From JAUSNA01 sp964568885 (GTDB lineage: Bacteria; Patescibacteriota; Microgenomatia; Levybacterales; GWA1-39-11): 63,225 bases of DNA. Both the position numbers and the translations under genes were made by a program. The notes under the pieces are model-generated. The model was not told the origin of the DNA, did no database searches, and was given only the letters and a program-made list of their open reading frames with translations. Position 1 is the first letter of the stretch. Every line of letters begins with the position of its first letter. Positions 16,520 to 24,612 of this stretch are shown here, one piece after another. The stretch lies in contig CAZMSF010000003.1 in assembly GCA_964568885.1 (NCBI GenBank), positions 1 through 63,225 of the forward strand, written 5' to 3'.

Positions 16520-18220
16520 CTAGGCGTTCCAAGCCTTTTGCCGATATTCGGAAATGGCGCGATGAGTATTAAAATATGCACCAAGCGCTATCGCATGTTT
16601 CATGCGATTTATCCAATCCCGCCTGCCCCCATAGTAAAGAGGAATTATCTCGTTTTGTAATTTGTTGTACATATCGTCTATATCCTGCTTATCGTCATTT
16701 TGAGGCGTAACGCTTGGGTCATCCGGACCTATAGAAAAACCCGCTTCGGAATCCATTTCGTATCCCTCTATCCACCATCCATCAAGTACTGAAAAATTGA
16801 GAACTCCGTTCATAGCAGCCTTCATGCCTGATGTGCCGGATGCTTCAAGAGGTCTCTTGGGTGTGTTAAGCCACACATCCGAACCGCGGACAAGCGGACG
16901 GGCAAGAAGCGGTGAATAGTTTTCCAAATACACAACCCTAATTTTTCCTCTTAATTGCCGGGATATTTCGATAATTTGCTGCACAAAATTCTGTGCCGAC
17001 TCGTCCTGAGGATTTGCTTTTCCACACTGAATAATCTGTATTTTTCCTTGACCAATTTTCAGAAGTCTTTCGATATCACTGTACAAAAGCAACGGTCTTT
17101 TATACGGAACCAGACGCCTGGCAAGCGAAATAGTCAACGTATCAACGTCTAAAAGCTCGGAAGATGATGGGTTTTTCTGCTCCTCAAATGACGAAACCGA
17201 AGTGAGATGATGATTTACATATTCCAATAGTTTTCTTTTCTCTTCCTGATGGGCATTCCACAACTGCTCGTCAGGAACCTTATCTATTGCCTCTTTGAAA
17301 ATGTATGGATTAGTAACCCATTCGGGAAGATATTTGTCGTATAGATTTGCCAGTTCGGTCCCAATCCACGTTCTATGATGTACACCGTTTGTAATCGCAT
17401 GGATATCAAATTGAGGAAACATATTTTGAGAGACTCTTCCATGCTTTTGTGATACTCCAAAAATATACTTGCTTTCGCTCATCCCAAGTTTTGTCATATG
17501 CAACTCTTCTTCCGAGGCGAGTTTTTTAATATGCCAAGGTAAATTATCTCCCGCAATTTGATACGCGTAGTCATATGAGAACTTGTCGTGCCCTTCGGGA
17601 ATTGGGGTATGGGTTGTAAATACGCATTGCGGTTTTACCTTTTCATCCTTATAGTCATTCTCGGCAAGAAGCCCAACTGGAACAAAAGAAGCGTGCCCTT
17701 CATTCATATGAAACGTCTTAATTTCCTTGTAACCCAAATCCCTCAGCATCTTTACTCCCCCGACACCAAGAAGGATTTCTTGGGCAAGCCGCTGGCTTCC
17801 CTCATATAACGATTTTGTAATTCCCCGAGCGTAGGCATTATTATCCAGAAAATCGGTATCCAAAAGGTATACGGGGACTACGTATCCATTGATTCCGACG
17901 ATGTCATACCGCCAAACACACACAATTATTTTCTGACCGTTGATAGTAATTTCAACTCTATTGGGAAGTTTTGTCAGCTGATCGTTTTTGTGCCAGACGA
18001 GCGATTCGTACATTTGTTTTCCATCCCGGATTATTTGCCGTGACATATTGTCATAATAGACAAGAGAGACTCCCACCACAGGCACTTCCATATCCGCGCA
18101 CGAACGGAGTAGGTCACCTGCTAAAACCCCCAATCCCCCGGCATATGTAGGGATATCCGACTCCAACATAAATTCCATGGAAAAGTAAGCACACTCAAGT
18201 GGTTGACGGACAGTATTCAT
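16520..18220 (-). CDS. glgP: Alpha-glucan phosphorylase (GT35 family), short form
   Basis: 566 residues, much shorter than the 750-850 residues usual for glycogen phosphorylases but typical of the short alpha-glucan-phosphorylase group. Recognisable are the N-terminal AYFSMEFMLESDIPTYAGGL, the EGHASF active-site segment and the PLP-site block GTSGMKAAMNGVLNFSVLDG with its lysine. It releases glucose-1-phosphate from alpha-1,4-glucans. No glycogen synthase or branching enzyme is in the window. TACAAT at 18236-18241 lies 15 nt upstream of ATG 18220. Confidence 0.9.
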   Translation of the reverse strand: MNTVRQPLECAYFSMEFMLESDIPTYAGGLGVLAGDLLRSCADMEVPVVGVSLVYYDNMSRQIIRDGKQMYESLVWHKNDQLTKLPNRVEITINGQKIIVCVWRYDIVGINGYVVPVYLLDTDFLDNNAYARGITKSLYEGSQRLAQEILLGVGGVKMLRDLGYKEIKTFHMNEGHASFVPVGLLAENDYKDEKVKPQCVFTTHTPIPEGHDKFSYDYAYQIAGDNLPWHIKKLASEEELHMTKLGMSESKYIFGVSQKHGRVSQNMFPQFDIHAITNGVHHRTWIGTELANLYDKYLPEWVTNPYIFKEAIDKVPDEQLWNAHQEEKRKLLEYVNHHLTSVSSFEEQKNPSSSELLDVDTLTISLARRLVPYKRPLLLYSDIERLLKIGQGKIQIIQCGKANPQDESAQNFVQQIIEISRQLRGKIRVVYLENYSPLLARPLVRGSDVWLNTPKRPLEASGTSGMKAAMNGVLNFSVLDGWWIEGYEMDSEAGFSIGPDDPSVTPQNDDKQDIDDMYNKLQNEIIPLYYGGRRDWINRMKHAIALGAYFNTHRAISEYRQKAWNA

Positions 18221-18297
18221 ATAGGCAGCATCTCAATTGTACCGTAAATTTAAGAAAGGAAACAATGACCGTTCCGGTTCGGCAAAATAAATCTGCT

Positions 18298-18831
18298 CTA
18301 CGCTAAAATTCTTGATTTATTACGCAGATGAAATGGCATGACAGCCAAAAGGCACCCCAACTTGAAATCATACTGTCTTCCATCCTCATCGAGTTCATTA
18401 CCTACCTGTCTTATCCAGTCTACAAAATCCGGTGAATCACCCTCCAACTCCTCCAGCATCCAGTCGGTTTCAAGATATTGGACCGTCCTATTCTCCCCTA
18501 TCCTTACAAAAGAAAATTGTTCCAAGACTCTCGATTTTAACGTAGTAAGGTCTTCTTTTTTCAATGGCTCCAACCGCTGCATTACCGGCACCAACTCGTG
18601 CGCTATCATTGCTGCCGCTCCATAAACAAGCATGTTTGAAATCCCTATTTCCTGGCTCATGTCGCCCAAAAAAGATACGTAATCAGGCTGCACTGTTCTA
18701 ATTTTGGTCATGGTCCCCCGGACTACTCCGGCAAGCAGCCTGTCATCAGTCCAGAAATCATCAACTCTTTCACCTACTTCATTTATTCTGACGTCATCTA
18801 TTCCCAAGTGATAATCGCTTTCTGCCAACAT
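18298..18831 (-). CDS. Hypothetical protein, about 177 residues
   Basis: Not recognised. Soluble and acidic, mostly helical in appearance, no signal peptide; one mildly hydrophobic stretch (SNMLVYGAAAMIAHELVPV) could be a buried helix. The start at ATG 18831 is preferred over an upstream TTG at 18852 because TAGAAT (18840-18845) lies 8 nt before it, as in many leaderless genes here. It stands alone between glucan phosphorylase and RNase J on the same strand. Confidence 0.6.
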   Translation of the reverse strand: MLAESDYHLGIDDVRINEVGERVDDFWTDDRLLAGVVRGTMTKIRTVQPDYVSFLGDMSQEIGISNMLVYGAAAMIAHELVPVMQRLEPLKKEDLTTLKSRVLEQFSFVRIGENRTVQYLETDWMLEELEGDSPDFVDWIRQVGNELDEDGRQYDFKLGCLLAVMPFHLRNKSRILA

Positions 18832-18896
18832 ATGGCCATATTCTACACCCAATTCAAATTTTCAACATTGATTATTTCTGTGAATCTGCAGGCAAG

Positions 18897-20576
18897 TTAT
18901 ACTTCTACAACAACGGGGATGACAAGCGGCTCGCGCTTCATGCGGTATAACAATTCCTCAGCTTTTCGCTGGATTGTCTTTCGGTAAATTCCCATATTTG
19001 GCTTTTTGTCTCCATTCCCGCTTAACGTTTCACCCAGCTCTCCTTCCAATTTTTTTGCAAATCCTTCTTTTTCGGTGAAAATCCCTCCCCTGACGATAAT
19101 ATCAGGAGACGAGATGATTTTTCCTGTCTCACCTTCAACCTCAACAATTATTATCATGATCCCCTCCTTTGCTATTTTTTGTCTATCAAGCAATATAAAT
19201 TTCTCCATTTCCTCACCTGTTATCTCATCAACATACACCGTCGCAAGCGGAATTTTTGCACCATACCGAAAATTATTTTTGTTAAAAATTATTTCCTGTC
19301 CATACTCGGGAAGCACCACGTCCTGCTCACGCATTCCAAGCTCGGTCATTATTTCTTTGAACGCTATCATGTGACGGTAATTTCCCCCAATTGGCATGGC
19401 AAAACGGGGGCGGGTTAGTGTTGCAAGAAGTTTTATGTCGTTTTGCGAGCCATGACCTGAGACATGGAACTCATCACTCATATCACTATGTATCACCCGT
19501 GCTCCTTTTTTTGAGATAATGTCAATGAGACTATAGATATTGACCTCATTTCCGGGAATCGGGTCGGCCGAAAAAATTACGGTATCTCTTTTATCTATCC
19601 GAAGTGCTTTGTCATTGTCATGGGCAACGCGCACCAAAGCCGATTCTTCCTGTGCCTGACTTCCGGGAATTAAAATCATTACTTTTGTAGGATCCATTGT
19701 CATTACCTGCTGAGGCTTTACTTCCATATTTTGAGGCAATTTCATGTATCCTAATTGCCTTCCGATATCCCGGGCTTTTGTAAATGAGCGTCCAATGAAG
19801 CAGATTTTTCTGTTGAATCGGAGTGCAACTTCTATTGCCTGGTTCATGCGTGAGATATTTGACGAATAAGTGCTGACAAAAACTCTCCCTTTAGCCCGTC
19901 TGAATTCTGCCTCAAAACTGTCTGAAATTTTTCTTTCCGACTTTGAATGACCTTCCCGCTCGGCTCCAAGCGAATCGGAAAGCAAACACAAAACACCTTC
20001 CTGGGACGTTGCTGCAATTCCATGAAGGTCTGAAGGCTTGCCATCGGGAGGAGTAAGGTCAAATTTATAATCACTCCCGTGATAAAAATTCCCAATAGGC
20101 GTCTTCACAAAAATATTTGAAGTATCCATAACGGAGTGGGTAATGTGTAAGAAGCGAACCATGAATGAACCCAATTTAAAATCTTTTTTAAATTTGACCT
20201 CCGTGACCCTTCGGTTGAGTCCAAAATCTTTGAGTTTTTCGTTAGTAAATGCCGCAGTCAAAGGCGTTGCATACATCGGAAATTCAGGCAGCTGGTCGAG
20301 AACAAAAGGAACACCACCGATGTGATCCTCGTGCCCGTGGGTTAAAAGCAGTCCTACAATTTTTTTCCCTTGAGAAACTAATTTTTTAAGATGAGTGATA
20401 TCAGGAATGAGAAAATCGACCCCCGGCGTCGATGCGTCAGGAAATCCCATCCCACAATCAACGATAAGAATCTCATTTCCATAAATATAGAGATACATGT
20501 TCTTGGTAACACTCCCGATGCCACCAAGGGGAATGAGAGTCAAGGAATTTTGAGGAGAATTACTATTGTTATCCAT
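18897..20576 (-). CDS. rnj: Ribonuclease J
   Basis: 559 residues. Metallo-beta-lactamase motif LTHGHEDHIGG at about residue 80, beta-CASP region with SGHGSQND (around 385) and the C-terminal domain of RNase J. It has 5'-3' exonuclease and endonuclease activity and starts mRNA decay where RNase E is absent. With PNPase (21808) it forms the likely decay pair. TATAAT (20585-20590) ends 8 nt before ATG 20576: a leaderless mRNA whose own 5' end would be a direct RNase J substrate. Confidence 0.96.
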   Translation of the reverse strand: MDNNSNSPQNSLTLIPLGGIGSVTKNMYLYIYGNEILIVDCGMGFPDASTPGVDFLIPDITHLKKLVSQGKKIVGLLLTHGHEDHIGGVPFVLDQLPEFPMYATPLTAAFTNEKLKDFGLNRRVTEVKFKKDFKLGSFMVRFLHITHSVMDTSNIFVKTPIGNFYHGSDYKFDLTPPDGKPSDLHGIAATSQEGVLCLLSDSLGAEREGHSKSERKISDSFEAEFRRAKGRVFVSTYSSNISRMNQAIEVALRFNRKICFIGRSFTKARDIGRQLGYMKLPQNMEVKPQQVMTMDPTKVMILIPGSQAQEESALVRVAHDNDKALRIDKRDTVIFSADPIPGNEVNIYSLIDIISKKGARVIHSDMSDEFHVSGHGSQNDIKLLATLTRPRFAMPIGGNYRHMIAFKEIMTELGMREQDVVLPEYGQEIIFNKNNFRYGAKIPLATVYVDEITGEEMEKFILLDRQKIAKEGIMIIIVEVEGETGKIISSPDIIVRGGIFTEKEGFAKKLEGELGETLSGNGDKKPNMGIYRKTIQRKAEELLYRMKREPLVIPVVVEV

Positions 20577-20584
20577 TTTATCTT

Positions 20585-20590
20585 ATTATA
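20585..20590 (-). promoter_or_regulatory. -10 box of leaderless RNase J promoter
   Basis: TATAAT on the minus strand, 8 nt upstream of the ATG at 20576. Start of transcription expected at the start codon or one base before. No clear -35. Confidence 0.6.
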
Positions 20591-20635
20591 TCGCACCAAA
20601 TTGAAAACTGTAGCTACAAAATACAAACTGATTTT

Positions 20636-21745
20636 TTACCATGAGTTAATAAAACTCTTGATGTTTTGGTTTGTCACAATAAATCTTTGACCTTGAGGGA
20701 TTTTCCCCAGCATCATGTAATACACTGTTTTCCTGACAATTCCCTGCAACACACGTTGCAGCCCCCTAATTCCGGGGTCGTACCCTAAAGGCCTAACGAT
20801 AGCCTCCGGCCATACGTCATCGGCTATCGCGAAATCATTGGGAGTGAGTCCCGAATCATGCATAACTTTCGGCAACACATACGTTTTGCCGATGACAATT
20901 TTTTCGTCGTCCGTATATGACGGCATCTGGATTATCTCAAGCCTATCAATAACCGCTGTCGAAATGTCTTTTGTGTTATTTGAGGTTGCTATGAACAAAA
21001 CTTGTGAAAGGTCAACCGGATAATCCAAAAAGTGGTCCGTAAATGCCTTGTTCTGCTGAGGATCCAAAAGCTCGACCAAAACCCCCATGATATCTGCCCG
21101 CGCCTCTTCGCTCACCCTATCGATTTCATCGAGCAGAATTACGGGATTTGATGTTCCGGCACGGCGCAACGCCTTTATGACATATCCCGGCTCGCTATCA
21201 CTGTACAAGCGTGATTTTCCCCGAAGTTGAGAAGCACTACCCATTCCCCCAAAAGGGATGCGTTCAATTTTCCTTCCCAATGCTTCGGCTATAGAGTAAG
21301 CAATGGTCGTTTTTCCGACGCCGGCAAGGCCGACAAGTGATAAGATTGGAGCTCTTGCTACAATATCACTTCCCTGCTGCCCTGCTCGTGCTTTTGTCAA
21401 AATCATAACAGATAAGAATTCCAGTATCTGCTCCTTCACCGCCTCGAGTCCGTAGTGATTGTGGTCAAGAACCTGTTTTGCGTGATTTAAATCCAAAATG
21501 TCTTGTGAGTATTTCCCCCACGGGAGTGCGGTAATCCATGTAATGTACCGGGATATCGTGTCGTATTCTGTGTAAAAAGACGGTTGGTCCTTTACAATTT
21601 TGAGTCTTGCAGTCATAGCTCTGGTCGAGAGTTCCAAATCTTGGGGTAATTTTGCGGCCGCAATAAGTGCGTCTAATTTTGCAATTTGCGAAGAATTATC
21701 GGGTGGTTGATTGTTTGAATTAGGAGGAACCTGGGCAGAATCCAT
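20636..21745 (-). CDS. Lon-type AAA+ ATPase without protease domain
   Basis: 369 residues. Residues 45-95 resemble the Lon segment before the ATPase (ending in ITWITALPWGKYSQD), followed by Walker A GLAGVGKTTIA, Walker B VILLDEIDRV and sensor 2 PGIRGLQRVLQ. In Lon a Ser-Lys protease domain of about 200 residues follows; here the protein ends about 30 residues later, and the next 60 bp to RNase J hold no coding remnant. The N-terminal substrate domain is also missing. It is thus an unfoldase or regulator, not a protease, unless the protease is encoded elsewhere. TATACT (21752-21757) 6 nt before ATG: leaderless. Confidence 0.85.
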   Translation of the reverse strand: MDSAQVPPNSNNQPPDNSSQIAKLDALIAAAKLPQDLELSTRAMTARLKIVKDQPSFYTEYDTISRYITWITALPWGKYSQDILDLNHAKQVLDHNHYGLEAVKEQILEFLSVMILTKARAGQQGSDIVARAPILSLVGLAGVGKTTIAYSIAEALGRKIERIPFGGMGSASQLRGKSRLYSDSEPGYVIKALRRAGTSNPVILLDEIDRVSEEARADIMGVLVELLDPQQNKAFTDHFLDYPVDLSQVLFIATSNNTKDISTAVIDRLEIIQMPSYTDDEKIVIGKTYVLPKVMHDSGLTPNDFAIADDVWPEAIVRPLGYDPGIRGLQRVLQGIVRKTVYYMMLGKIPQGQRFIVTNQNIKSFINSW

Positions 21746-21807
21746 AGATTAAGTATAACAAAACTGTCAGGAGAAAATTATAACTGAAAAGTGGAAGAGT
21801 TAACTAT

Positions 21808-24165
21808 CTAACCTCGCCAGTCGTCGCGCCGGCCGCCTTGATATGAAGGTTTTTTGTCTGCCCCGCCACCCGAACGTCTACCGCCTGAAGAAAAGCTTCT
21901 TGAAGAACCACCGCGGGATGAACCGCCACCAAAATCACGTCGTCCTCCGCCGCCTCTTGAATATCCTCCGCCGCCCGACCTTGAACCTCCACCTCTTGAA
22001 TATCCTCCACCACCGCTTCGTCCTCCTCGGTCTCCACCGCCGGACCCTTCGGGTCTTTTCGATGGTTTGTCAGCATCTTCTCCAAATTTCATGGAAAGAT
22101 TAATTCTTCCCTGATCGTCAATTTCCTTTACTCTTACTTTAACTTGCTGTCCGATTTCTACAACATCGGCAGGATCTTGCACGTAATCTGTAGACATCTC
22201 CGATACATGTACCAAACCCTCTTTTCCGGGTAAGATTTCGACAAACGCTCCGAAATTAAGCATCCGTTTAACGGTTCCATCGTATACCTCTCCCGGCTCA
22301 ACGTCATGCGTAAGCCCTTCGACCCATTTGGTTGCTTTTTCAACAGCTTCTTCATCAATAGCAGATATGGAGACACTTCCATCGTCCTCAATATCAACCT
22401 GCGCTCCGGTTGAGGCAATAATGTTCTTGATAACCTTTCCGCCGCTTCCGATGACGCCACCGATTTTTTCCGGGTCAATTTTAATCATTTTTATTTTTGG
22501 AGCATAAGCACTAACCTCTTTTCTCGTTTCGGGAAGTGCCGCAAGCATAACATCAAGAATTTGCATGCGAGCTTTTTTCGCCCTTTCAAAAACTTCGGCA
22601 ATCATCTCATCGGTCAATGCATCAACTTTAACGTCTAATTGAATTGCCGTAATGCCGCTATCTGTGCCGGCAACTTTAAAGTCCATATCTCCTGCAAAAT
22701 CTTCCATACCGATAATGTCGGTCAGGATTTTGTACTTGTCATCCAAAGTCATAAGTCCAATTGCAATTCCTGCAACAGGCTTTTTTATGGGTACTCCGGC
22801 GTCCATAAGAGCCAACGTGGAACCGCATGTTGAAGCCATAGACGTTGAACCGTTTGATGAAAGGACCTCGGAAACGACCCGGATTGCATAAGGGAATTCC
22901 TCTTCACTTGGCAAAACGGCCTCAATTGCGCGTTCTGCAAGCGCACCGTGTCCAATTTCACGTCTGGATGGAGAACCGATTCTTCCTGTCTCCCCTACTG
23001 AGAACGGTGGGAATGTATAGTGATGCATGTAACGTTTTGTTTCTTCTCCCTCCAATGTCTCGATAAGCTGTCCGAATGCGCTTGACGCAAGTGTTGCAAT
23101 GGAAAGCACCTGGGTCTGTCCTCTTTGAAAAAGTGCCGAGCCATGAACGCGTGGCAAGAAGCTCACTTGAGCCGAAAGCGGCCTAATTTCATCGATTTTT
23201 CTTCCGTCAAACCTTTTTTCTTTTTCAACGATGTTGACCCGGATAATCTTCTTGAATACATAATCAACTGCCTCAAAAACTTTCTTTTTGTCAACGGTTT
23301 CACCCTCTTTTAAGGTTTTAGTCTCTTCTTCAACGATGATATCTGCTATTTTTTGAAGGTCTCCTGATACATTTTCTCCCAGTTCTCCTTCCAAAACTTC
23401 GGTAACATTTTTCTTATATGATTTCTCGACAAGGTCAATGTATTTCTGTTTTTCTTCGTCTTTTGTTAACTCAATTTTTCCTTCTCCGATTTCCTTAACA
23501 ACACTATTTATGAATTCAACAATCTTTCCGTTCCATTCCTTGGCCATCTTGACTGCGTTAAGAGCCACATCTTCGGCTATTTGATTTGCGCCTGCCTCAA
23601 CCATAACGGTATTTCCATTTTTTGAAGCGGTCAAAACGAAATCAAGGTCCTTCTCCATTGTCATGTCGGGATTTACAATTAATTCCTGGGTTTCTTTATT
23701 TACCCCAACTCTTATTGCTCCAACAGGTCCGTTCCATGGAATTTTTGAAATGGCAAGAGCGGCACTTACCGCATTAATTGAAAGAATATCGGGGTCATTT
23801 ACTCCGTCTGATGAGAGTACATTTATAATGACCTGAACGTCTTTTTTGAGTTCTTTTGGAAAAAGCGGACGGATTGAGCGGTCGATAAGTCTTCCTGTCA
23901 AGACAGCGTCATCTGAAGGTCTTCCTTCCCGCTTTACCCACCGTGAACCTTTGATTTTGCCGCCCGCATATAAATGTTCGACGTATTCAACCGAAAGAGG
24001 AAAGTAATCGAGAGTTGTGTCATTTCTGCCCATCGTAACGGTTGCAAGAACGACCGTATCACCCATACGGGCCAAGACTGAAGACGTTGCAAGAGAAGCC
24101 AATGTTCCGGTCTCAAACGTAATTGTTTTACCGTTAATATCAAACGACTTTGAAATTTTTTTCAT
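21808..24165 (-). CDS. pnp: Polynucleotide phosphorylase with RGG-rich tail
   Basis: 785 residues; 3'-5' phosphorolytic RNA decay. Two RNase PH-like halves, KH domain (IGGVIGSGGKVIKNI, about residue 565) and S1 domain (VYDGTVKRMLNFGAFVE, about 630-700) are all in place. After the S1 domain come about 85 residues made almost only of Gly, Arg and Ser with repeated GGGYSRGGG and RGG units; such tails bind RNA loosely. Bacterial PNPases normally stop after S1 or have a short acidic tail. It follows rpsO as in many bacteria. TATATA (24175-24180) 9 nt before the ATG may be its own promoter. Confidence 0.97.
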   Translation of the reverse strand: MKKISKSFDINGKTITFETGTLASLATSSVLARMGDTVVLATVTMGRNDTTLDYFPLSVEYVEHLYAGGKIKGSRWVKREGRPSDDAVLTGRLIDRSIRPLFPKELKKDVQVIINVLSSDGVNDPDILSINAVSAALAISKIPWNGPVGAIRVGVNKETQELIVNPDMTMEKDLDFVLTASKNGNTVMVEAGANQIAEDVALNAVKMAKEWNGKIVEFINSVVKEIGEGKIELTKDEEKQKYIDLVEKSYKKNVTEVLEGELGENVSGDLQKIADIIVEEETKTLKEGETVDKKKVFEAVDYVFKKIIRVNIVEKEKRFDGRKIDEIRPLSAQVSFLPRVHGSALFQRGQTQVLSIATLASSAFGQLIETLEGEETKRYMHHYTFPPFSVGETGRIGSPSRREIGHGALAERAIEAVLPSEEEFPYAIRVVSEVLSSNGSTSMASTCGSTLALMDAGVPIKKPVAGIAIGLMTLDDKYKILTDIIGMEDFAGDMDFKVAGTDSGITAIQLDVKVDALTDEMIAEVFERAKKARMQILDVMLAALPETRKEVSAYAPKIKMIKIDPEKIGGVIGSGGKVIKNIIASTGAQVDIEDDGSVSISAIDEEAVEKATKWVEGLTHDVEPGEVYDGTVKRMLNFGAFVEILPGKEGLVHVSEMSTDYVQDPADVVEIGQQVKVRVKEIDDQGRINLSMKFGEDADKPSKRPEGSGGGDRGGRSGGGGYSRGGGSRSGGGGYSRGGGGRRDFGGGSSRGGSSRSFSSGGRRSGGGADKKPSYQGGRRDDWRG

Positions 24166-24215
24166 TTAATTTTTTATATATACTCCCCAACAACCAACAA
24201 GTAATTGTAGTTATT

Positions 24216-24259
24216 GCCAAGTTTACTCTGCGCAGCAGAGCAAGCTTTGCTTACTTGGC
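24216..24259 (-). promoter_or_regulatory. Nested hairpin between rpsO and pnp
   Basis: Outer arms GCCAAGT and ACTTGGC (24216-24222, 24253-24259) enclose a second stem CTCTGC/GCAGAG (24226-24240). The outer arm includes the rpsO stop codon. E. coli has an RNase III hairpin at the same place through which PNPase limits its own synthesis; this may be an analogue. No U tract, so not a terminator. Confidence 0.5.
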
Positions 24260-24520
24260 GAGGCCAACTTTCTTTCCGATGCCTTCGGCACGGTTTTTGT
24301 CAACTTTAACTAAAAAGTTAAACAGCCTTCTTCTCTTTGATAACATATTTAAAAGTCCTCGTCTACTGTGAAAATCTTTTTGATGAATTTTCAGGTGGTC
24401 AGTCAATTTTTGAATCTTATGCGTAAGAAGCGCAATCTGCACTTCGGGACTTCCTGTGTCGCCGTCAATAACGGCGTTATCCTTAATAATTACTTCTTTT
24501 TCTTCGCGTCTTAATGGCAT
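24251..24520 (-). CDS. rpsO: 30S ribosomal protein S15
   Basis: 89 residues, exactly the normal length. The conserved S15 core is visible (GSPEVQIALLTHKI, LTDHLKIHQKDFHSRRGL, MLSKRRRLFNFL). It binds 16S rRNA helices h20-h22 in the platform. Own promoter and a hairpin leader lie upstream (24529-24589); pnp follows after 85 bp. S15 represses its own translation in several phyla through different leader RNAs. Confidence 0.98.
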   Translation of the reverse strand: MPLRREEKEVIIKDNAVIDGDTGSPEVQIALLTHKIQKLTDHLKIHQKDFHSRRGLLNMLSKRRRLFNFLVKVDKNRAEGIGKKVGLAK

Positions 24521-24528
24521 ATTTATAT

Positions 24529-24589
24529 CGAGGTTTTCTTTGCAAACCTCGTAGATACGTATTTTAGCAAAACTGAGGCAAAATTACAA
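24529..24589 (-). promoter_or_regulatory. rpsO promoter and 5' stem-loop
   Basis: On the minus strand TTGTAA (24584-24589), 17-nt spacer and TAAAAT (24561-24566) predict a start near 24554. A perfect 8-bp stem CGAGGTTT/AAACCTCG with a 7-nt loop (24529-24551) begins about 3 nt later and ends 8 nt before the rpsO ATG. No free Shine-Dalgarno is present; the only AGG is inside the stem. Candidate S15 autoregulation site. Confidence 0.6.
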
Positions 24590-24612
24590 CTGTTAGGGTT
24601 GTTAAGGTATTC

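Noticed and set aside
21808..22114. Plus-strand Pro-rich frames opposite the pnp tail
   Set aside because: Complement of the Gly/Arg codons of the RGG tail; no start context, so shadows.
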